Of a DNA stretch of 64,000 nucleotides, positions 37,557 through 48,635 are shown in pieces. The notes below the pieces were generated by a model. It was not told the origin of the DNA, did no database searches, and saw only the letters and a list, made by a program, of their open reading frames with translations. Within the stretch, counting starts at the first letter, position 1, and each line of letters opens with the position of its first letter. The translations under genes were made by a program, and so were the position numbers. Origin of the DNA: Polynucleobacter sp. es-EL-1 (GTDB lineage: Bacteria; Pseudomonadota; Gammaproteobacteria; Burkholderiales; Burkholderiaceae); NCBI RefSeq assembly GCF_018687975.1, contig NZ_CP061310.1, positions 1 through 64,000 of the forward strand, in the 5' to 3' direction.

Positions 37557-37792
37557 TTAGCCTGTAGCAAAAAGAACTTTGGGTCGACTCTTGCTCTTTG
37601 GGTGAGAGTCGAACATCAAAGACCGTTGGCGGATTGGTTTGCTTAGTTAGAAATTAATTCTTAATCGTTACGAGAGTGATGGCCAGCGCAGATGGCGACC
37701 CTGAAAAGATTTCACAAGAACTCTTGTGACAAATGATCAGACGCTGGTGTGTAACCCCAACTGGGAACAGTTGGTTTTTTAGGAGTTAAACC
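37557..37792 (+). promoter_or_regulatory. rplJ (L10) leader
   Basis: This 236-base gap has no gene. An extended hairpin TCGACTCT/AGAGTCGA lies at 37584-37612. A terminator-like hairpin sits directly before the ribosome binding site (separate entry). L10-L12 complexes bind such leaders in other bacteria to control rplJL. I did not identify the kink-turn-like L10 site with certainty. Confidence 0.5.
37757..37780 (+). terminator. Terminator-like attenuator hairpin before rplJ
   Basis: A perfect 7-bp stem, CCAACTG/CAGTTGG with a GGAA tetraloop, is followed at once by TTTTTT and then the AGGAG ribosome binding site of rplJ. It has all the features of an intrinsic terminator, yet it is inside the transcribed leader, so attenuation of rplJL is plausible. 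Confidence 0.7.
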
Positions 37793-38428
37793 GTGCCTTT
37801 GAATGTACAAGACAAAAAAGCGATTGTTGCTGATGTCGGCGCTCAATTGGCTGGAGCTCAAACAGTCGTGCTCGCTGAATACCGTGGTATTCCAGTAGAG
37901 CAGTTGACAAAGCTACGTGCTAGCGCACGTGACCAAGGTGTATATCTTCGCGTTTTGAAGAACACATTGGCACGCCGTGCTGCACAAGGCACACAGTTTG
38001 AGCCTCTTGCTGATTCGATGGTTGGCCCCTTGATTTACGGCATCTCTGCTGATCCGATTGCTTCGGCAAAAGTATTGCAGAACTTTGCTAAGACTCAAGA
38101 TCTGCTAGTCATTAAAGCTGGCTTATATAACGGCAAGTTGTTAGACGTTGCAGGCGTAAAAGCCCTCGCAACAATTCCTAGCCGCGACGAGTTGTTATCT
38201 CAGTTGCTGGGTGTGATGTTGGCACCAGTTTCTGCAATGGCTCGCGTATTGGGCGCAGTAGCAGCACAAAAGGCAGCTGGAGCACCCGCTCCCGCAGCAG
38301 CACCAGTAGCAGAAGCAGCAGCCCCAGCAGCAGTCGCTGAAGCCGCCGCTCCAGAAGCAAATGCTGAGCCTGCAGCCGCAGCCCCAGAAGCTGGAACAGA
38401 AACACCGGAAACCCCTGCCGCTGAATAA
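37793..38428 (+). CDS. rplJ: 50S ribosomal protein L10
   Basis: L10 anchors L7/L12 dimers to the ribosome. The start is GTG after TAGGAG. At 211 aa it is longer than E. coli L10 (165). The core ([50 protein letters not shown]) ends near residue 160, and then a low-complexity tail of about 50 residues rich in Ala, Pro and Glu follows. The tail is unlikely to be part of the L12-binding helix. Confidence 0.97.
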   Translation: MPLNVQDKKAIVADVGAQLAGAQTVVLAEYRGIPVEQLTKLRASARDQGVYLRVLKNTLARRAAQGTQFEPLADSMVGPLIYGISADPIASAKVLQNFAKTQDLLVIKAGLYNGKLLDVAGVKALATIPSRDELLSQLLGVMLAPVSAMARVLGAVAAQKAAGAPAPAAAPVAEAAAPAAVAEAAAPEANAEPAAAAPEAGTETPETPAAE

Positions 38429-38464
38429 GCGACAGATTAACTATTTAAGTATTAGGAGCTAAAA

Positions 38465-38839
38465 ATGGCGATTACTAAAGAAGAAATCATTGATGCAGTA
38501 GGTAGCATGTCCGTTATGGATTTGAACGACTTGGTTAAGGCGTTCGAAGAGAAGTTTGGCGTTTCAGCTGCAGCGATGGCTGTTGCTGGTCCTGCTGGTG
38601 GCGGTGCAGCTGCTGCTGGTGAAGAGCAAACTGAATTCACCGTAAACCTCCTCGAGGCTGGTGCAAATAAAGTTTCAGTAATTAAGGCTGTTCGCGAAAT
38701 CACTGGCCTTGGCTTGAAAGAAGCTAAAGACTTAGTTGATGGCGCACCAAAGCCAATCAAAGAAGCTGTTGATAAGAAGACAGCTGAAGAAGCTAAGAAG
38801 AAGCTTGAAGAAGCTGGCGCTAAAGCAGAACTCAAGTAA
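38465..38839 (+). CDS. rplL: 50S ribosomal protein L7/L12
   Basis: L12 is the multi-copy stalk protein that recruits translational GTPases. It is 124 aa. The N-terminal dimerisation domain is followed by an Ala/Gly hinge (about residues 37-52) and the C-terminal [20 protein letters not shown] domain. It is preceded by AGGAG and lies 36 bases after rplJ. Confidence 0.98.
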   Translation: MAITKEEIIDAVGSMSVMDLNDLVKAFEEKFGVSAAAMAVAGPAGGGAAAAGEEQTEFTVNLLEAGANKVSVIKAVREITGLGLKEAKDLVDGAPKPIKEAVDKKTAEEAKKKLEEAGAKAELK

Positions 38840-39065
38840 TACAAACTTAGTTAGTGCCCCTCAAAAAGGGGTGCTAGCCCTGTTGGGTTTGACCATTAGT
38901 GGTCAAACCCGATTTCATTTCTGATTGAAATCGGGTTTGCCTTCTGATACGACTGCAGAATGCAAGTTTGGTCGGACACTAAATCTTTCGATTTAGTGTT
39001 GTCCGCCAGTGATTGGTAGTGGCCAATCGCCAAATCTTTGTACAGTCGCTGAATTCGGAGATGAA
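38840..39065 (+). promoter_or_regulatory. rplL-rpoB intergenic region with serial and competing hairpins
   Basis: This 226-base region holds four hairpins in series. An 8-bp hairpin AGTGCCCC/GGGGTGCT lies at 38853-38875. Hairpin A is GGGTTTGACC/GGTCAAACCC at 38885-38910. Hairpin B is a perfect 13-bp stem joining 38905-38917 to 38926-38938. The fourth is ACACTAAATC/GATTTAGTGT around 38976-38999. A and B share bases 38905-38910 and cannot form fully at once. In E. coli this interval carries an attenuator and an RNase III site. Confidence 0.6.
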
Positions 39066-42000
39066 ATGAACTACAGCTTCACCGAACGCAAGCGAGTCCG
39101 TAAAAGCTTTGCTAAGCGAGTTAACAACCACCAGGTTCCGTACCTGATCGCAACGCAGCTGGAATCCTACGCTAAATTTTTACAGGCTGATAAGCCGGCA
39201 ATGTCTCGTCTTACAGAGGGACTTCAGGCTGCTTTTACATCAGCATTCCCAATTGTGTCCAACAATGGTTACGCACGTATGGAATACGTGTCATATCAGC
39301 TGTCACAGCCACCGTTTGACGTAAAAGAATGTCAACAACGTGGCTACACATACCACTCAGCCTTACGTGCAAAAGTTCGCTTGATTATTTATGATCGCGA
39401 AGCACCTACTAAGGTTAAAGAGGTAAAAGAGAGCGAAGTCTACATGGGTGAAATTCCACTCATGACAGAAAATGGTTCCTTTGTAATAAACGGAACTGAG
39501 CGTGTGATCGTTTCTCAGTTACACCGTTCCCCAGGCGTGTTCTTTGAGCACGATAAGGGCAAGACCCATAGCTCAGGTAAGTTGCTGTTCTCAGCGCGCA
39601 TTATTCCTTACCGTGGTTCATGGCTTGATTTCGAGTTTGATCCAAAAGATATTCTCTATTTCCGCGTTGACCGTCGTCGTAAGATGCCTGTCACCATTTT
39701 GCTCAAAGCAATTGGTTTAAACAACGAACAGATCCTTGCTAACTTCTTTAACTTTGACCATTTTGCATTGAGCGCCAACGGCGCATCTATGGAATTTGTT
39801 CCAGAGCGTTTGCGTGGTCAGTTGGCTAGCTTTGATGTGCTTGATAAGAATGGCGTTGTTGTCATTCAAAAAGACAAGCGTATTAATGCGAAACATATTC
39901 GTGAGCTCGAAGCCGCTAAGACAAAGAACATCGTTGTTCCAGATGATTACTTAGTTGGTCGTGTAGTGGCACGCAACATCATCGATCCAGACTCCGGTGA
40001 AATCTTGGCATATGCTAATGATGAAATCACTGAAGAGTTATTGGCTACATTGCGCGATGCAGGCATCAAGCAATTGGAAACCATCTACACCAATGATTTG
40101 GATTCTGGTGCGTATATTTCTCAGACATTGCGTACTGATGAAACTGCAGATCAAATGGCTGCTCGTATTGCCATCTATCGCATGATGCGTCCTGGTGAGC
40201 CCCCAACAGAAGATGCTGTTGAAGCCTTGTTCCAGCGTTTGTTCTACAACGAAGATAGTTACGATTTATCACGCGTTGGCCGTATGAAAGTTAACAGCCG
40301 TCTCGGTCGTTCAGAGATGGAAGGCAAAATGGTTTTGTCGGATGAAGATATCCTCGACACCATTAAGTCTTTGGTTGACTTGCGTAACGGCAAAGGCGAA
40401 GTTGATGACATCGATCACTTAGGCAATCGTCGCGTACGTTGCGTAGGTGAGTTGGCTGAGAATCAATTCCGCGCAGGTTTATCACGTGTTGAGCGTGCGG
40501 TTAAAGAACGTCTGGGCCAAGCCGAAACAGAAAACCTCATGCCGCATGATTTGATTAACAGCAAGCCAATCTCTTCAGCAATTCGTGAGTTCTTTGGTTC
40601 TTCACAGTTGTCCCAGTTTATGGACCAAACAAACCCATTGTCAGAGATCACGCACAAGCGTCGTATTTCTGCATTGGGACCTGGCGGTTTGACACGCGAG
40701 CGCGCAGGTTTCGAAGTGCGCGACGTGCATCCTACTCACTATGGACGTGTTTGCCCAATTGAAACTCCAGAAGGACCAAACATTGGTCTCATCAACTCAC
40801 TCGCGTTGTTTGCGCGTTTGAATGAGCATGGTTTCTTAGAGACTCCATACCGTAAAGTTTCCAATAGCAAAGTAAGCGACGAAGTGGTTTACCTCTCTGC
40901 GATTGAAGAAGCGAAATACGTGATTGCTCAGGCAAACGCAACGATCGACAAGAGCGGTAAGTTAGCTGATGAATTGGTTTCAGCGCGTCAAGCTGGTGAG
41001 ACCATGATGGTTAGCCCAGAGCGCATCGATTTCATCGACGTTGCTCCGAGCCAGATCGTTTCTGCTGCTGCTTCATTGGTTCCATTCTTAGAGCATGATG
41101 ATGCGAACCGTGCGTTGATGGGTGCGAATATGCAACGTCAAGCGGTTCCTTGCTTGCGTCCAGATAAGCCATTGGTTGGCACCGGTTTAGAGCGCATTGT
41201 TGCGGTTGACTCAGGTACAGTGATTTTGGCTTCTCGCGGCGGTATCGTTGACTACGTTGACGCAAACCGTGTAGTTATTCGTGTAAACGATGACGAGACA
41301 GCGGCTGGTGAAGTTGGTGTGGATATTTATAACCTCATTAAGTACACCCGCTCTAACCAAAATACCAACATCAACCAACGTCCAATCGTTCAGGCTGGTG
41401 ATCGTGTAGAGCGTGGCGACGTAGTTGCTGATGGCGCATCTACTGATTTGGGTGAATTGGCTTTGGGTCAAAACATGACTGTGGCATTTATGCCATGGAA
41501 CGGTTACAACTTCGAAGATTCAATCTTGATCTCTGAGAAAGTGGTTGCTGATGACCGTTACACCTCTATTCATATTGAAGAGTTGTCGGTTGTTGCTCGT
41601 GACACTAAGCTTGGTTCAGAAGAAATTACACGCGATATCTCCAACTTGGCTGAGTCACAACTCTCCCGTTTGGACGAGAGTGGTATTGTTTACATTGGTG
41701 CTGAAGTCGAAGCTGGTGACGTATTGGTTGGTAAGGTAACCCCAAAGGGCGAGACTACTCTCACTCCAGAAGAGAAGTTACTGCGTGCGATCTTCGGTGA
41801 AAAAGCATCTGATGTTAAAGATACTTCTTTGCGTGTTCCATCTGGAATGATCGGTACGGTTATTGATGTTCAAGTCTTCACCCGTGAAGGTATTGAGCGC
41901 GATGCACGTGCACAGTCAATTATTCAAGAAGAATTACAACGCTATCGTTTGGACTTAAACGACCAGTTGCGTATTGTTGAAGGTGACGCCTTCATGCGCT

Positions 42001-43166
42001 TAGAAAAACTGTTGATTGGCAAAGTTGCTAACGGCGGTCCACAGAAGTTGGCTAAGGGCACTAAGATCGACAAGGAATACCTTGCCAGTTTAGATAAATA
42101 CCATTGGTTTGATGTTCGCCCGGCAGATGATGAAGTTGCCTCACAAGTTGAAGCAATTAAATCTTCTATCGAAGCGAAACGTAAGCAGTTTGATGAGGCT
42201 TTCGAAGAGAAGCGCACCAAGCTTACTCAGGGCGATGATTTACAGCCTGGTGTAACGAAGATGGTTAAGGTGTACTTGGCAGTTAAGCGTCGCTTGCAGC
42301 CTGGTGACAAGATGGCCGGTCGTCACGGTAACAAAGGTGTGGTTTCTAAAATTGCCCCTGCAGAAGATATGCCATTTATGGCTGACGGACGCCCTGTTGA
42401 TATCGTCTTGAACCCATTGGGTGTTCCTTCTCGTATGAACGTTGGTCAGATCTTGGAAACTCACTTAGGTTGGGCTGCTCAAGGTATTGGTAAGCGTATC
42501 GATGAGATGGTTCGCGAGCAAGCTAAACAAGCTGAGTTACGTAAGTTCCTCAAGCAGCTTTACAACGAAACAGGCCGCATTGAAGACATCGACAACTTCA
42601 CTGACGAGCAAATCACAGTATTGGCTGAGAATCTCCGCCAAGGCTTGCCATTTGCAACTCCAGTGTTTGACGGTGCTACAGAAGCAGAAATCGGACGCAT
42701 GCTCGAGTTGGCTTATCCAGCAGAAGTAGCTACTTCTTTGAAGATGACGCCTTCACGTCAGCAAATGATTTTGTGCGACGGCCGCACTGGCGATCAGTTT
42801 GAACGTCCAGTCACTGTTGGCGTAATGCACGTCTTGAAACTCCACCACTTGGTCGATGACAAGATGCATGCTCGTTCAACTGGACCTTACTCTTTGGTAA
42901 CGCAACAGCCACTGGGCGGTAAAGCTCAGTTTGGTGGTCAGCGCTTTGGTGAGATGGAAGTCTGGGCCCTCGAAGCATACGGTGCTTCATATGTCTTGCA
43001 GGAAATGCTGACAGTGAAGTCCGATGACGTCGCAGGCCGTACCAAGGTTTACGAAAACATCGTCAAGGGCGAGCACACGATTGATGCTGGCATGCCCGAA
43101 TCCTTCAACGTGCTGGTAAAAGAAATCCGTTCGTTGGGTATTGACATTGACATGGAGCGCAACTGA
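39066..43166 (+). CDS. rpoB: RNA polymerase beta subunit
   Basis: Beta forms half of the catalytic cleft of RNA polymerase. I chose ATG at 39066 ([15 protein letters not shown], 1366 aa), which matches the family; the frame is open 19 codons further upstream. The rifampicin-binding region contains the wild-type [18 protein letters not shown] and [14 protein letters not shown], so rifampicin sensitivity is expected. The C-terminus ends [14 protein letters not shown]. rpoC starts 1 base after the stop. Confidence 0.98.
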   Translation: MNYSFTERKRVRKSFAKRVNNHQVPYLIATQLESYAKFLQADKPAMSRLTEGLQAAFTSAFPIVSNNGYARMEYVSYQLSQPPFDVKECQQRGYTYHSALRAKVRLIIYDREAPTKVKEVKESEVYMGEIPLMTENGSFVINGTERVIVSQLHRSPGVFFEHDKGKTHSSGKLLFSARIIPYRGSWLDFEFDPKDILYFRVDRRRKMPVTILLKAIGLNNEQILANFFNFDHFALSANGASMEFVPERLRGQLASFDVLDKNGVVVIQKDKRINAKHIRELEAAKTKNIVVPDDYLVGRVVARNIIDPDSGEILAYANDEITEELLATLRDAGIKQLETIYTNDLDSGAYISQTLRTDETADQMAARIAIYRMMRPGEPPTEDAVEALFQRLFYNEDSYDLSRVGRMKVNSRLGRSEMEGKMVLSDEDILDTIKSLVDLRNGKGEVDDIDHLGNRRVRCVGELAENQFRAGLSRVERAVKERLGQAETENLMPHDLINSKPISSAIREFFGSSQLSQFMDQTNPLSEITHKRRISALGPGGLTRERAGFEVRDVHPTHYGRVCPIETPEGPNIGLINSLALFARLNEHGFLETPYRKVSNSKVSDEVVYLSAIEEAKYVIAQANATIDKSGKLADELVSARQAGETMMVSPERIDFIDVAPSQIVSAAASLVPFLEHDDANRALMGANMQRQAVPCLRPDKPLVGTGLERIVAVDSGTVILASRGGIVDYVDANRVVIRVNDDETAAGEVGVDIYNLIKYTRSNQNTNINQRPIVQAGDRVERGDVVADGASTDLGELALGQNMTVAFMPWNGYNFEDSILISEKVVADDRYTSIHIEELSVVARDTKLGSEEITRDISNLAESQLSRLDESGIVYIGAEVEAGDVLVGKVTPKGETTLTPEEKLLRAIFGEKASDVKDTSLRVPSGMIGTVIDVQVFTREGIERDARAQSIIQEELQRYRLDLNDQLRIVEGDAFMRLEKLLIGKVANGGPQKLAKGTKIDKEYLASLDKYHWFDVRPADDEVASQVEAIKSSIEAKRKQFDEAFEEKRTKLTQGDDLQPGVTKMVKVYLAVKRRLQPGDKMAGRHGNKGVVSKIAPAEDMPFMADGRPVDIVLNPLGVPSRMNVGQILETHLGWAAQGIGKRIDEMVREQAKQAELRKFLKQLYNETGRIEDIDNFTDEQITVLAENLRQGLPFATPVFDGATEAEIGRMLELAYPAEVATSLKMTPSRQQMILCDGRTGDQFERPVTVGVMHVLKLHHLVDDKMHARSTGPYSLVTQQPLGGKAQFGGQRFGEMEVWALEAYGASYVLQEMLTVKSDDVAGRTKVYENIVKGEHTIDAGMPESFNVLVKEIRSLGIDIDMERN

Positions 43167-43167
43167 T

Positions 43168-46100
43168 ATGAAAGCATTGCTCGATTTATTTAAGCAAACG
43201 CAGGGTGATGAGCAGTTTGATGTCATCAAGATTGGTCTTGCATCCCCTGAGAAAATTCGCTCATGGTCTTTTGGTGAAGTACGCAAACCAGAAACCATCA
43301 ACTACCGGACTTTTAAGCCCGAGCGTGATGGCTTGTTCTGCGCCAAGATTTTTGGACCAACCAAAGACTACGAGTGCTTATGCGGTAAATACAAGCGCTT
43401 AAAGTTCCGTGGCGTTATCTGTGAGAAGTGTGGCGTTGAAGTTACGCTTGCTAAGGTACGTCGTGAGCGCATGGGCCACATTGAGTTGGCAGCCCCTGTA
43501 GCGCACATTTGGTTCTTGAAGTCTCTCCCATCCCGTTTGGGCATGGTTCTCGATATGACATTGCGTGATATTGAGCGTGTTCTCTACTTTGAGGCATATG
43601 TAGTCGTTGATCCTGGCATGACACCTGAAGGCGCTATGAAGCGTGGCCAGATCATGTCTGAGGATGAGTACTATGCGAAGACTGAAGAGTACGGCGAAGG
43701 TGCCTTTACAGCTATTATGGGCGCGGAAGGTATTCGTGATCTCCTGCGTTCGATTGATATCGATCGTGAAGTAGAGACGATTCGCGCGGAATTGAAGGCG
43801 ACTGGTAGCGATGCCAAGATCAAGAAATACGCTAAGCGCTTAAAAGTGCTCGAGGCCTTCCAGACTTCAGGTATTAAGCCTGACTGGATGATCATGGAAG
43901 TGTTGCCAGTATTGCCACCAGAGTTGCGCCCATTGGTGCCATTGGATGGCGGTCGCTTCGCTACTTCCGATTTGAACGACCTCTATCGTCGCGTGATTAA
44001 CCGTAACAACCGTCTCAAGCGTTTGTTAGAGTTGCGTGCGCCAGAGATCATCGTTCGTAACGAAAAACGTATGTTGCAAGAAGCGGTTGACTCATTGCTC
44101 GACAACGGTCGTCGCGGTAAGGCTATGACTGGCGCTAACAAGCGTCCTCTCAAGTCCTTGGCTGAGATGATTAAAGGTAAGAGCGGTCGTTTCCGTCAAA
44201 ACTTGTTGGGTAAACGTGTTGACTACTCAGGTCGTTCAGTCATCGTGGTTGGCCCAACATTGAAATTGCATCAGTGCGGCTTACCAAAATTGATGGCCTT
44301 GGAATTGTTCAAGCCATTCATTTTCAACAAGCTTGAGACTTTAGGAATTGCAACCACGATTAAGGCTGCGAAGAAAGAAGTTGAGAGTCAGACTCCAATC
44401 GTTTGGGACATTCTCGAAGAAGTGATTCGTGAACATCCAATCATGCTCAACCGTGCGCCTACATTGCACCGTCTTGGTATTCAGGCTTTCGAGCCAATGC
44501 TGATTGAAGGTAAGGCAATCCAATTGCACCCATTAGTCTGCGCAGCATTTAACGCCGACTTTGACGGTGACCAAATGGCGGTTCACGTTCCTTTGTCGCT
44601 CGAAGCACAAATGGAAGCACGTACATTGATGTTGGCTTCGAATAACGTATTGTTCCCAGCTAACGGCGAGCCATCTATCGTTCCTTCACAGGACGTGGTG
44701 TTGGGTCTGTACTACGCTACTCGTGACAAGATTAACGGTAAAGGCGAAGGCATGGTCTTCGCTAATATCACTGAAGTAATTCGTGCATACGAGGCTGGCC
44801 AGGTTGAATTGGCTTCCCGCGTTGCTGTACGTATTACTGAGTTTGAGATTGTGGACAAAAAAGCAGAGGGCGATGCCCGTTTTGCAGAAAAGACCAAGAT
44901 CTATCAAACCTCAGTTGGCCGTGCAATCTTGTCAGAAATTTTGCCTAAAGGCATGTCTTTCGAGGAAATCAATAAGCCTCTGAAGAAAAAAGAAATCTCA
45001 CGTTTGATCAACACTTCATTCCGTAAGTGCGGTCTTCGTGAAACCGTCATTTTTGCTGACCGCCTCTTGCAGTCTGGTTTCCGCTTGGCGACTAACGCTG
45101 GTATCTCGGTTGCGATCGACGATATGCTGATTCCAACTTCTAAAGAGCGCATCATCACTGAAGCTTCTACTAAGGTTAAAGAGTATGACAAGCAGTTCAT
45201 GTCAGGCCTCGTAACCAATCAAGAGCGTTATAACAACGTGGTTGATATTTGGGGTGCCGCTGGTGACCAAGTTGGTAAAGCGATGATGGATGAGTTGTCA
45301 CACGTTGACGTACTCGACCGCAACGGTAAAACTGTGCGTCAAGAATCTTTCAACTCCATCTACATGATGGCGGATTCTGGTGCGCGTGGATCTGCGGCGC
45401 AGATTCGTCAGTTGGCTGGTATGCGTGGTTTGATGGCTAAGCCTGATGGCTCCATTATTGAAACCCCAATTACTGCGAACTTCCGTGAAGGTTTGAACGT
45501 GTTGCAGTACTTCATCTCAACCCACGGTGCTCGTAAAGGTCTGGCTGATACAGCATTGAAGACAGCGAACTCTGGTTACTTGACACGTCGTTTATGCGAC
45601 GTAACTCAAGACCTCGTGGTTATTGAAGAAGATTGCGGCGCAACTTCTGGCGTAACGATGAAGGCGCTTGTTGAAGGTGGCGAAATTATCGAAGCATTGC
45701 GTGACCGTATTTTGGGTCGCGTCTGTATCGGTGACATCGTTCACCCTGACACACAAGAAGTCATTGTTCCTAATGACACATTGCTCGACGAAGATCATGT
45801 TGATCAAATCGTTGCCTTGGGTATCGACGAAGTTAAAGTTCGCACAGTGTTGTCATGCTTAACTCGCTTTGGCTTGTGCGCTAAGTGCTACGGCCGTGAT
45901 TTAGGTCGCGGTGGTTTGGTGAACGTTGGTGAGGCAGTTGGTGTTATCGCTGCTCAGTCCATCGGTGAGCCAGGCACACAGTTGACGATGCGTACCTTCC
46001 ACATTGGTGGTGCAGCATCACGTGCTTTGGTTGCAAGCAATATTGAAGCCAAGTCCAATGGTGCATTGAAGTTCTCTGGCACGATGCGTGTTGTGAAGAA

Positions 46101-47430
46101 CGCCAAGGGTGAGCAGATCGTGATTTCACGTTCTGGCGAAGCCTTGATCGTTGATGACAACGGTCGCGAGCGTGAGCGTCATAAAGTGCCTTACGGCGCA
46201 ACTCTCTTGTTAAAAGAAGGTGCAGCTGTTAAGGCTGGCGCAAGCTTGGCAACATGGGATCCGTTAACACGTCCAATCATTTCTGAGTACGCTGGTATTG
46301 CTCGCTTCGACAACGTTGAAGAAGGCGTTACTGTTGCTAAGCAGGTTGATGAAGTTACTGGCCTCTCCACTTTGGTGGTGATTGACGGTAAGCGTCGCTC
46401 AGCTGCAAGTAAGGGCGTTCGTCCAGTGATCAACTTGGTTGATGACAAGGGTGATGACGTGATGATTGCTGGTACGGATCATCCAGTAAATATCGGTCTC
46501 CAAGTGGGCGCTTTGATTACCGTTAAAGACGGTCAAAAAGTGGAAGTTGGTGAAGTATTGGCGCGTATTCCAATCGAATCACAGAAGACTCGCGACATTA
46601 CCGGCGGTCTGCCACGCGTTGCCGAATTATTCGAAGCGCGTTCACCAAAAGATGCTGCTGTATTGGCTAAAGTTACTGGAACTGTTTCCTTCGGTAAAGA
46701 AACCAAAGGTAAACAACGTTTGGTGATTACCGATATGGATGGCGAAGCTAACGAATTCTTGATTCCTAAAGAGAAGCAAGTCCTCGTTCATGACGGTCAA
46801 GTTGTGAATAAGGGTGAGATGATTGTGGAAGGCCCAGCCGATCCACATGACATCTTGACGCTCAAGGGCATCGAGGAGTTGGCAATCTACATCGTTGACG
46901 AAGTTCAAGACGTTTATCGTCTCCAGGGTGTGAAGATTAATGACAAGCACATTGAAGTAATCGTGCGTCAGATGTTGCGTCGTGTTCAGGTAACTGATCC
47001 AGGCGATACATCCTTCATTACTGGCGAGCAAGTTGAGCGTTCTAAGTTGTATGACGCAAACGATGCTGCGATCGCTGCAGGTAAGCACCCAGCTCAGTTC
47101 GAGAACGTATTGTTGGGTATTACCAAAGCATCCTTGTCGACCGACAGCTTCATTTCAGCGGCTTCTTTCCAAGAAACCACCCGTGTATTGACCGAAGCCG
47201 CAATTATGGGCAAGACCGATACACTCCGTGGCCTCAAGGAAAACGTCATTATTGGTCGCCTGATCCCTGCTGGTACTGGCTTGTCATACCGCCGTGCACG
47301 CAAGGTCAGAGAGCAATTCGAGCGTGATCGCGCTCAAATGATTGCTGCCGAAGAGGAAGCAATGGCTGATATGCCTGTAGAGATAGAGGCTGAGGTGATT
47401 GCTCCTGCTGGGGAGGCTGATCCGAGCTAA
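43168..47430 (+). CDS. rpoC: RNA polymerase beta' subunit
   Basis: Beta' carries the active-site Mg2+ loop. It is 1420 aa. I chose ATG at 43168 ([12 protein letters not shown]), just after the rpoB stop. The zinc-binding cysteines [24 protein letters not shown] segment is at about residue 70. The absolutely conserved [12 protein letters not shown] is at about residue 460. The second zinc motif is complete (CGAT... and CxxCYG). A strong terminator follows. Confidence 0.98.
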   Translation: MKALLDLFKQTQGDEQFDVIKIGLASPEKIRSWSFGEVRKPETINYRTFKPERDGLFCAKIFGPTKDYECLCGKYKRLKFRGVICEKCGVEVTLAKVRRERMGHIELAAPVAHIWFLKSLPSRLGMVLDMTLRDIERVLYFEAYVVVDPGMTPEGAMKRGQIMSEDEYYAKTEEYGEGAFTAIMGAEGIRDLLRSIDIDREVETIRAELKATGSDAKIKKYAKRLKVLEAFQTSGIKPDWMIMEVLPVLPPELRPLVPLDGGRFATSDLNDLYRRVINRNNRLKRLLELRAPEIIVRNEKRMLQEAVDSLLDNGRRGKAMTGANKRPLKSLAEMIKGKSGRFRQNLLGKRVDYSGRSVIVVGPTLKLHQCGLPKLMALELFKPFIFNKLETLGIATTIKAAKKEVESQTPIVWDILEEVIREHPIMLNRAPTLHRLGIQAFEPMLIEGKAIQLHPLVCAAFNADFDGDQMAVHVPLSLEAQMEARTLMLASNNVLFPANGEPSIVPSQDVVLGLYYATRDKINGKGEGMVFANITEVIRAYEAGQVELASRVAVRITEFEIVDKKAEGDARFAEKTKIYQTSVGRAILSEILPKGMSFEEINKPLKKKEISRLINTSFRKCGLRETVIFADRLLQSGFRLATNAGISVAIDDMLIPTSKERIITEASTKVKEYDKQFMSGLVTNQERYNNVVDIWGAAGDQVGKAMMDELSHVDVLDRNGKTVRQESFNSIYMMADSGARGSAAQIRQLAGMRGLMAKPDGSIIETPITANFREGLNVLQYFISTHGARKGLADTALKTANSGYLTRRLCDVTQDLVVIEEDCGATSGVTMKALVEGGEIIEALRDRILGRVCIGDIVHPDTQEVIVPNDTLLDEDHVDQIVALGIDEVKVRTVLSCLTRFGLCAKCYGRDLGRGGLVNVGEAVGVIAAQSIGEPGTQLTMRTFHIGGAASRALVASNIEAKSNGALKFSGTMRVVKNAKGEQIVISRSGEALIVDDNGRERERHKVPYGATLLLKEGAAVKAGASLATWDPLTRPIISEYAGIARFDNVEEGVTVAKQVDEVTGLSTLVVIDGKRRSAASKGVRPVINLVDDKGDDVMIAGTDHPVNIGLQVGALITVKDGQKVEVGEVLARIPIESQKTRDITGGLPRVAELFEARSPKDAAVLAKVTGTVSFGKETKGKQRLVITDMDGEANEFLIPKEKQVLVHDGQVVNKGEMIVEGPADPHDILTLKGIEELAIYIVDEVQDVYRLQGVKINDKHIEVIVRQMLRRVQVTDPGDTSFITGEQVERSKLYDANDAAIAAGKHPAQFENVLLGITKASLSTDSFISAASFQETTRVLTEAAIMGKTDTLRGLKENVIIGRLIPAGTGLSYRRARKVREQFERDRAQMIAAEEEAMADMPVEIEAEVIAPAGEADPS

Positions 47431-47440
47431 TTTGGTAGTT

Positions 47441-47463
47441 CTGGCCAGAAATGGCCAGTTTTT
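47441..47463 (+). terminator. Intrinsic terminator after rpoC
   Basis: A perfect 7-bp stem, CTGGCCA/TGGCCAG with a GAAA tetraloop, is followed by TTTTT. It lies 10 bases after the rpoC stop and 10 bases before the rpsL promoter -35. Confidence 0.9.
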
Positions 47464-47473
47464 CCCCATTTGG

Positions 47474-47502
47474 TTGACGGGAAGGGCTGGCCAAGCTAGA
47501 AT
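47474..47502 (+). promoter_or_regulatory. Promoter of the str operon (rpsL-rpsG-fusA-tuf2)
   Basis: TTGACG at 47474-47479 and TAGAAT at 47497-47502 are separated by 17 bases. The leader of about 97 bases precedes rpsL. The same TAGAAT -10 recurs upstream of rplC and rplN. Confidence 0.75.
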
Positions 47503-47606
47503 GCTGAGTTCTACTGATTCAGAAGAGGGTCTTTTTGACCTAGGATTTGTCTAAGTCATTGATTTTCTTGAAGAAAGCAACAAAGAAGTACTAACCGAGC
47601 TATTTT

Positions 47607-47987
47607 ATGCCAACAATTAATCAATTATTACGCAAGCCAAGAACACGGCTGACCGTTAAAAGTAAGAGCCCTGCGCTGCAAAACAGCCCGCAGCGCCGTG
47701 GTGTTTGTACACGTGTGTACACAACCACTCCTAAAAAGCCTAACTCTGCGCTACGTAAAGTAGCTAAAGTTCGCTTAACCAATGGTTTTGAAGTGATTTC
47801 ATACATTGGTGGCGAAGGCCATAACCTCCAGGAACACTCAGTAGTGTTGATTCGTGGCGGTCGTGTAAAGGATTTACCAGGTGTTCGCTACCACATCGTT
47901 CGTGGCTCACTTGACTTGCAAGGTGTTAAAGACCGTAAGCAGTCACGTTCCAAGTACGGTGCCAAGCGCGCTAAGAAAGCTGCTTAA
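47607..47987 (+). CDS. rpsL: 30S ribosomal protein S12
   Basis: S12 is in the decoding centre. It is 126 aa. The streptomycin-region residues are wild type ([18 protein letters not shown] and KDLPGVRYH), so streptomycin sensitivity is expected. It is first gene of the str operon. Confidence 0.98.
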   Translation: MPTINQLLRKPRTRLTVKSKSPALQNSPQRRGVCTRVYTTTPKKPNSALRKVAKVRLTNGFEVISYIGGEGHNLQEHSVVLIRGGRVKDLPGVRYHIVRGSLDLQGVKDRKQSRSKYGAKRAKKAA

Positions 47988-48046
47988 TAGCAACTTAAAG
48001 TTTTTGCAGTAAGTCTTCGTTTGTCAGACTTTAAAGACAAGTAAGT

Positions 48047-48087
48047 GGCCGTTCCGTTTGGAGATTTCTCCAAATAGTAGGACGGCC
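48047..48087 (+). promoter_or_regulatory. rpsL-rpsG intercistronic hairpin, candidate S7-binding site
   Basis: The outer stem GGCCGTTCC/GGACGGCC has one bulged base. The inner stem TTTGGAGA/TCTCCAAA continues the hairpin. It lies in the 150-base rpsL-rpsG gap. In E. coli, S7 binds this intercistronic interval and represses translation. The structure is seen; S7 binding is inferred. Confidence 0.55.
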
Positions 48088-48137
48088 GGAGCGGGTGATC
48101 CATGTGGGCCACCCCTAACTGAACTGAAGGAGTTGTT

Positions 48138-48608
48138 ATGCCACGTCGTCGTGAAGTTCCCAAACGGGAAATCCTGCCTGATCCAAAATTCGGCAATGTA
48201 GAAGTAGCAAAATTCATGAACGTCCTCATGTTGGACGGTAAGAAATCGGTTGCAGAGCGTATCGTTTACGGTGCCTTTGATCACATCGAGAAAAAAGCAA
48301 ACAAAGAACCACTCGAAGTTTTCTCAACAGCTATGGGCAACGTTAAGCCAATGGTTGAGGTGAAAAGCCGTCGTGTTGGTGGCGCTAACTACCAGGTTCC
48401 TGTTGAAGTTCGCCCATCACGCCGTTCTGCTTTGGCAATGCGCTGGGTGCGCGAAGCCGCTAAAAAGCGCGGTGAAAAATCGATGGCTCAACGTTTGGCC
48501 AACGAATTATTAGAAGCTGCAGAAGGTCGCGGCGGAGCAATGAAGAAGCGTGAAGAAGTTCACCGTATGGCAGAAGCTAACAAAGCTTTCTCACATTTCC
48601 GCTTCTAA
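48138..48608 (+). CDS. rpsG: 30S ribosomal protein S7
   Basis: S7 nucleates the assembly of the 30S head. It is 156 aa. The N-terminal [20 protein letters not shown] is typical, and the family signature lies in [15 protein letters not shown]. The start is preceded by AAGGAG. Confidence 0.98.
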   Translation: MPRRREVPKREILPDPKFGNVEVAKFMNVLMLDGKKSVAERIVYGAFDHIEKKANKEPLEVFSTAMGNVKPMVEVKSRRVGGANYQVPVEVRPSRRSALAMRWVREAAKKRGEKSMAQRLANELLEAAEGRGGAMKKREEVHRMAEANKAFSHFRF

Positions 48609-48635
48609 TCGCACAGTAAAGAAAAGGTACCAACA

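Noticed and set aside
39009..39065. Nineteen-residue upstream extension of RpoB
   Set aside because: The conserved RpoB N-terminus begins [10 protein letters not shown] at 39066; the extra residues lie in the structured intergenic region.
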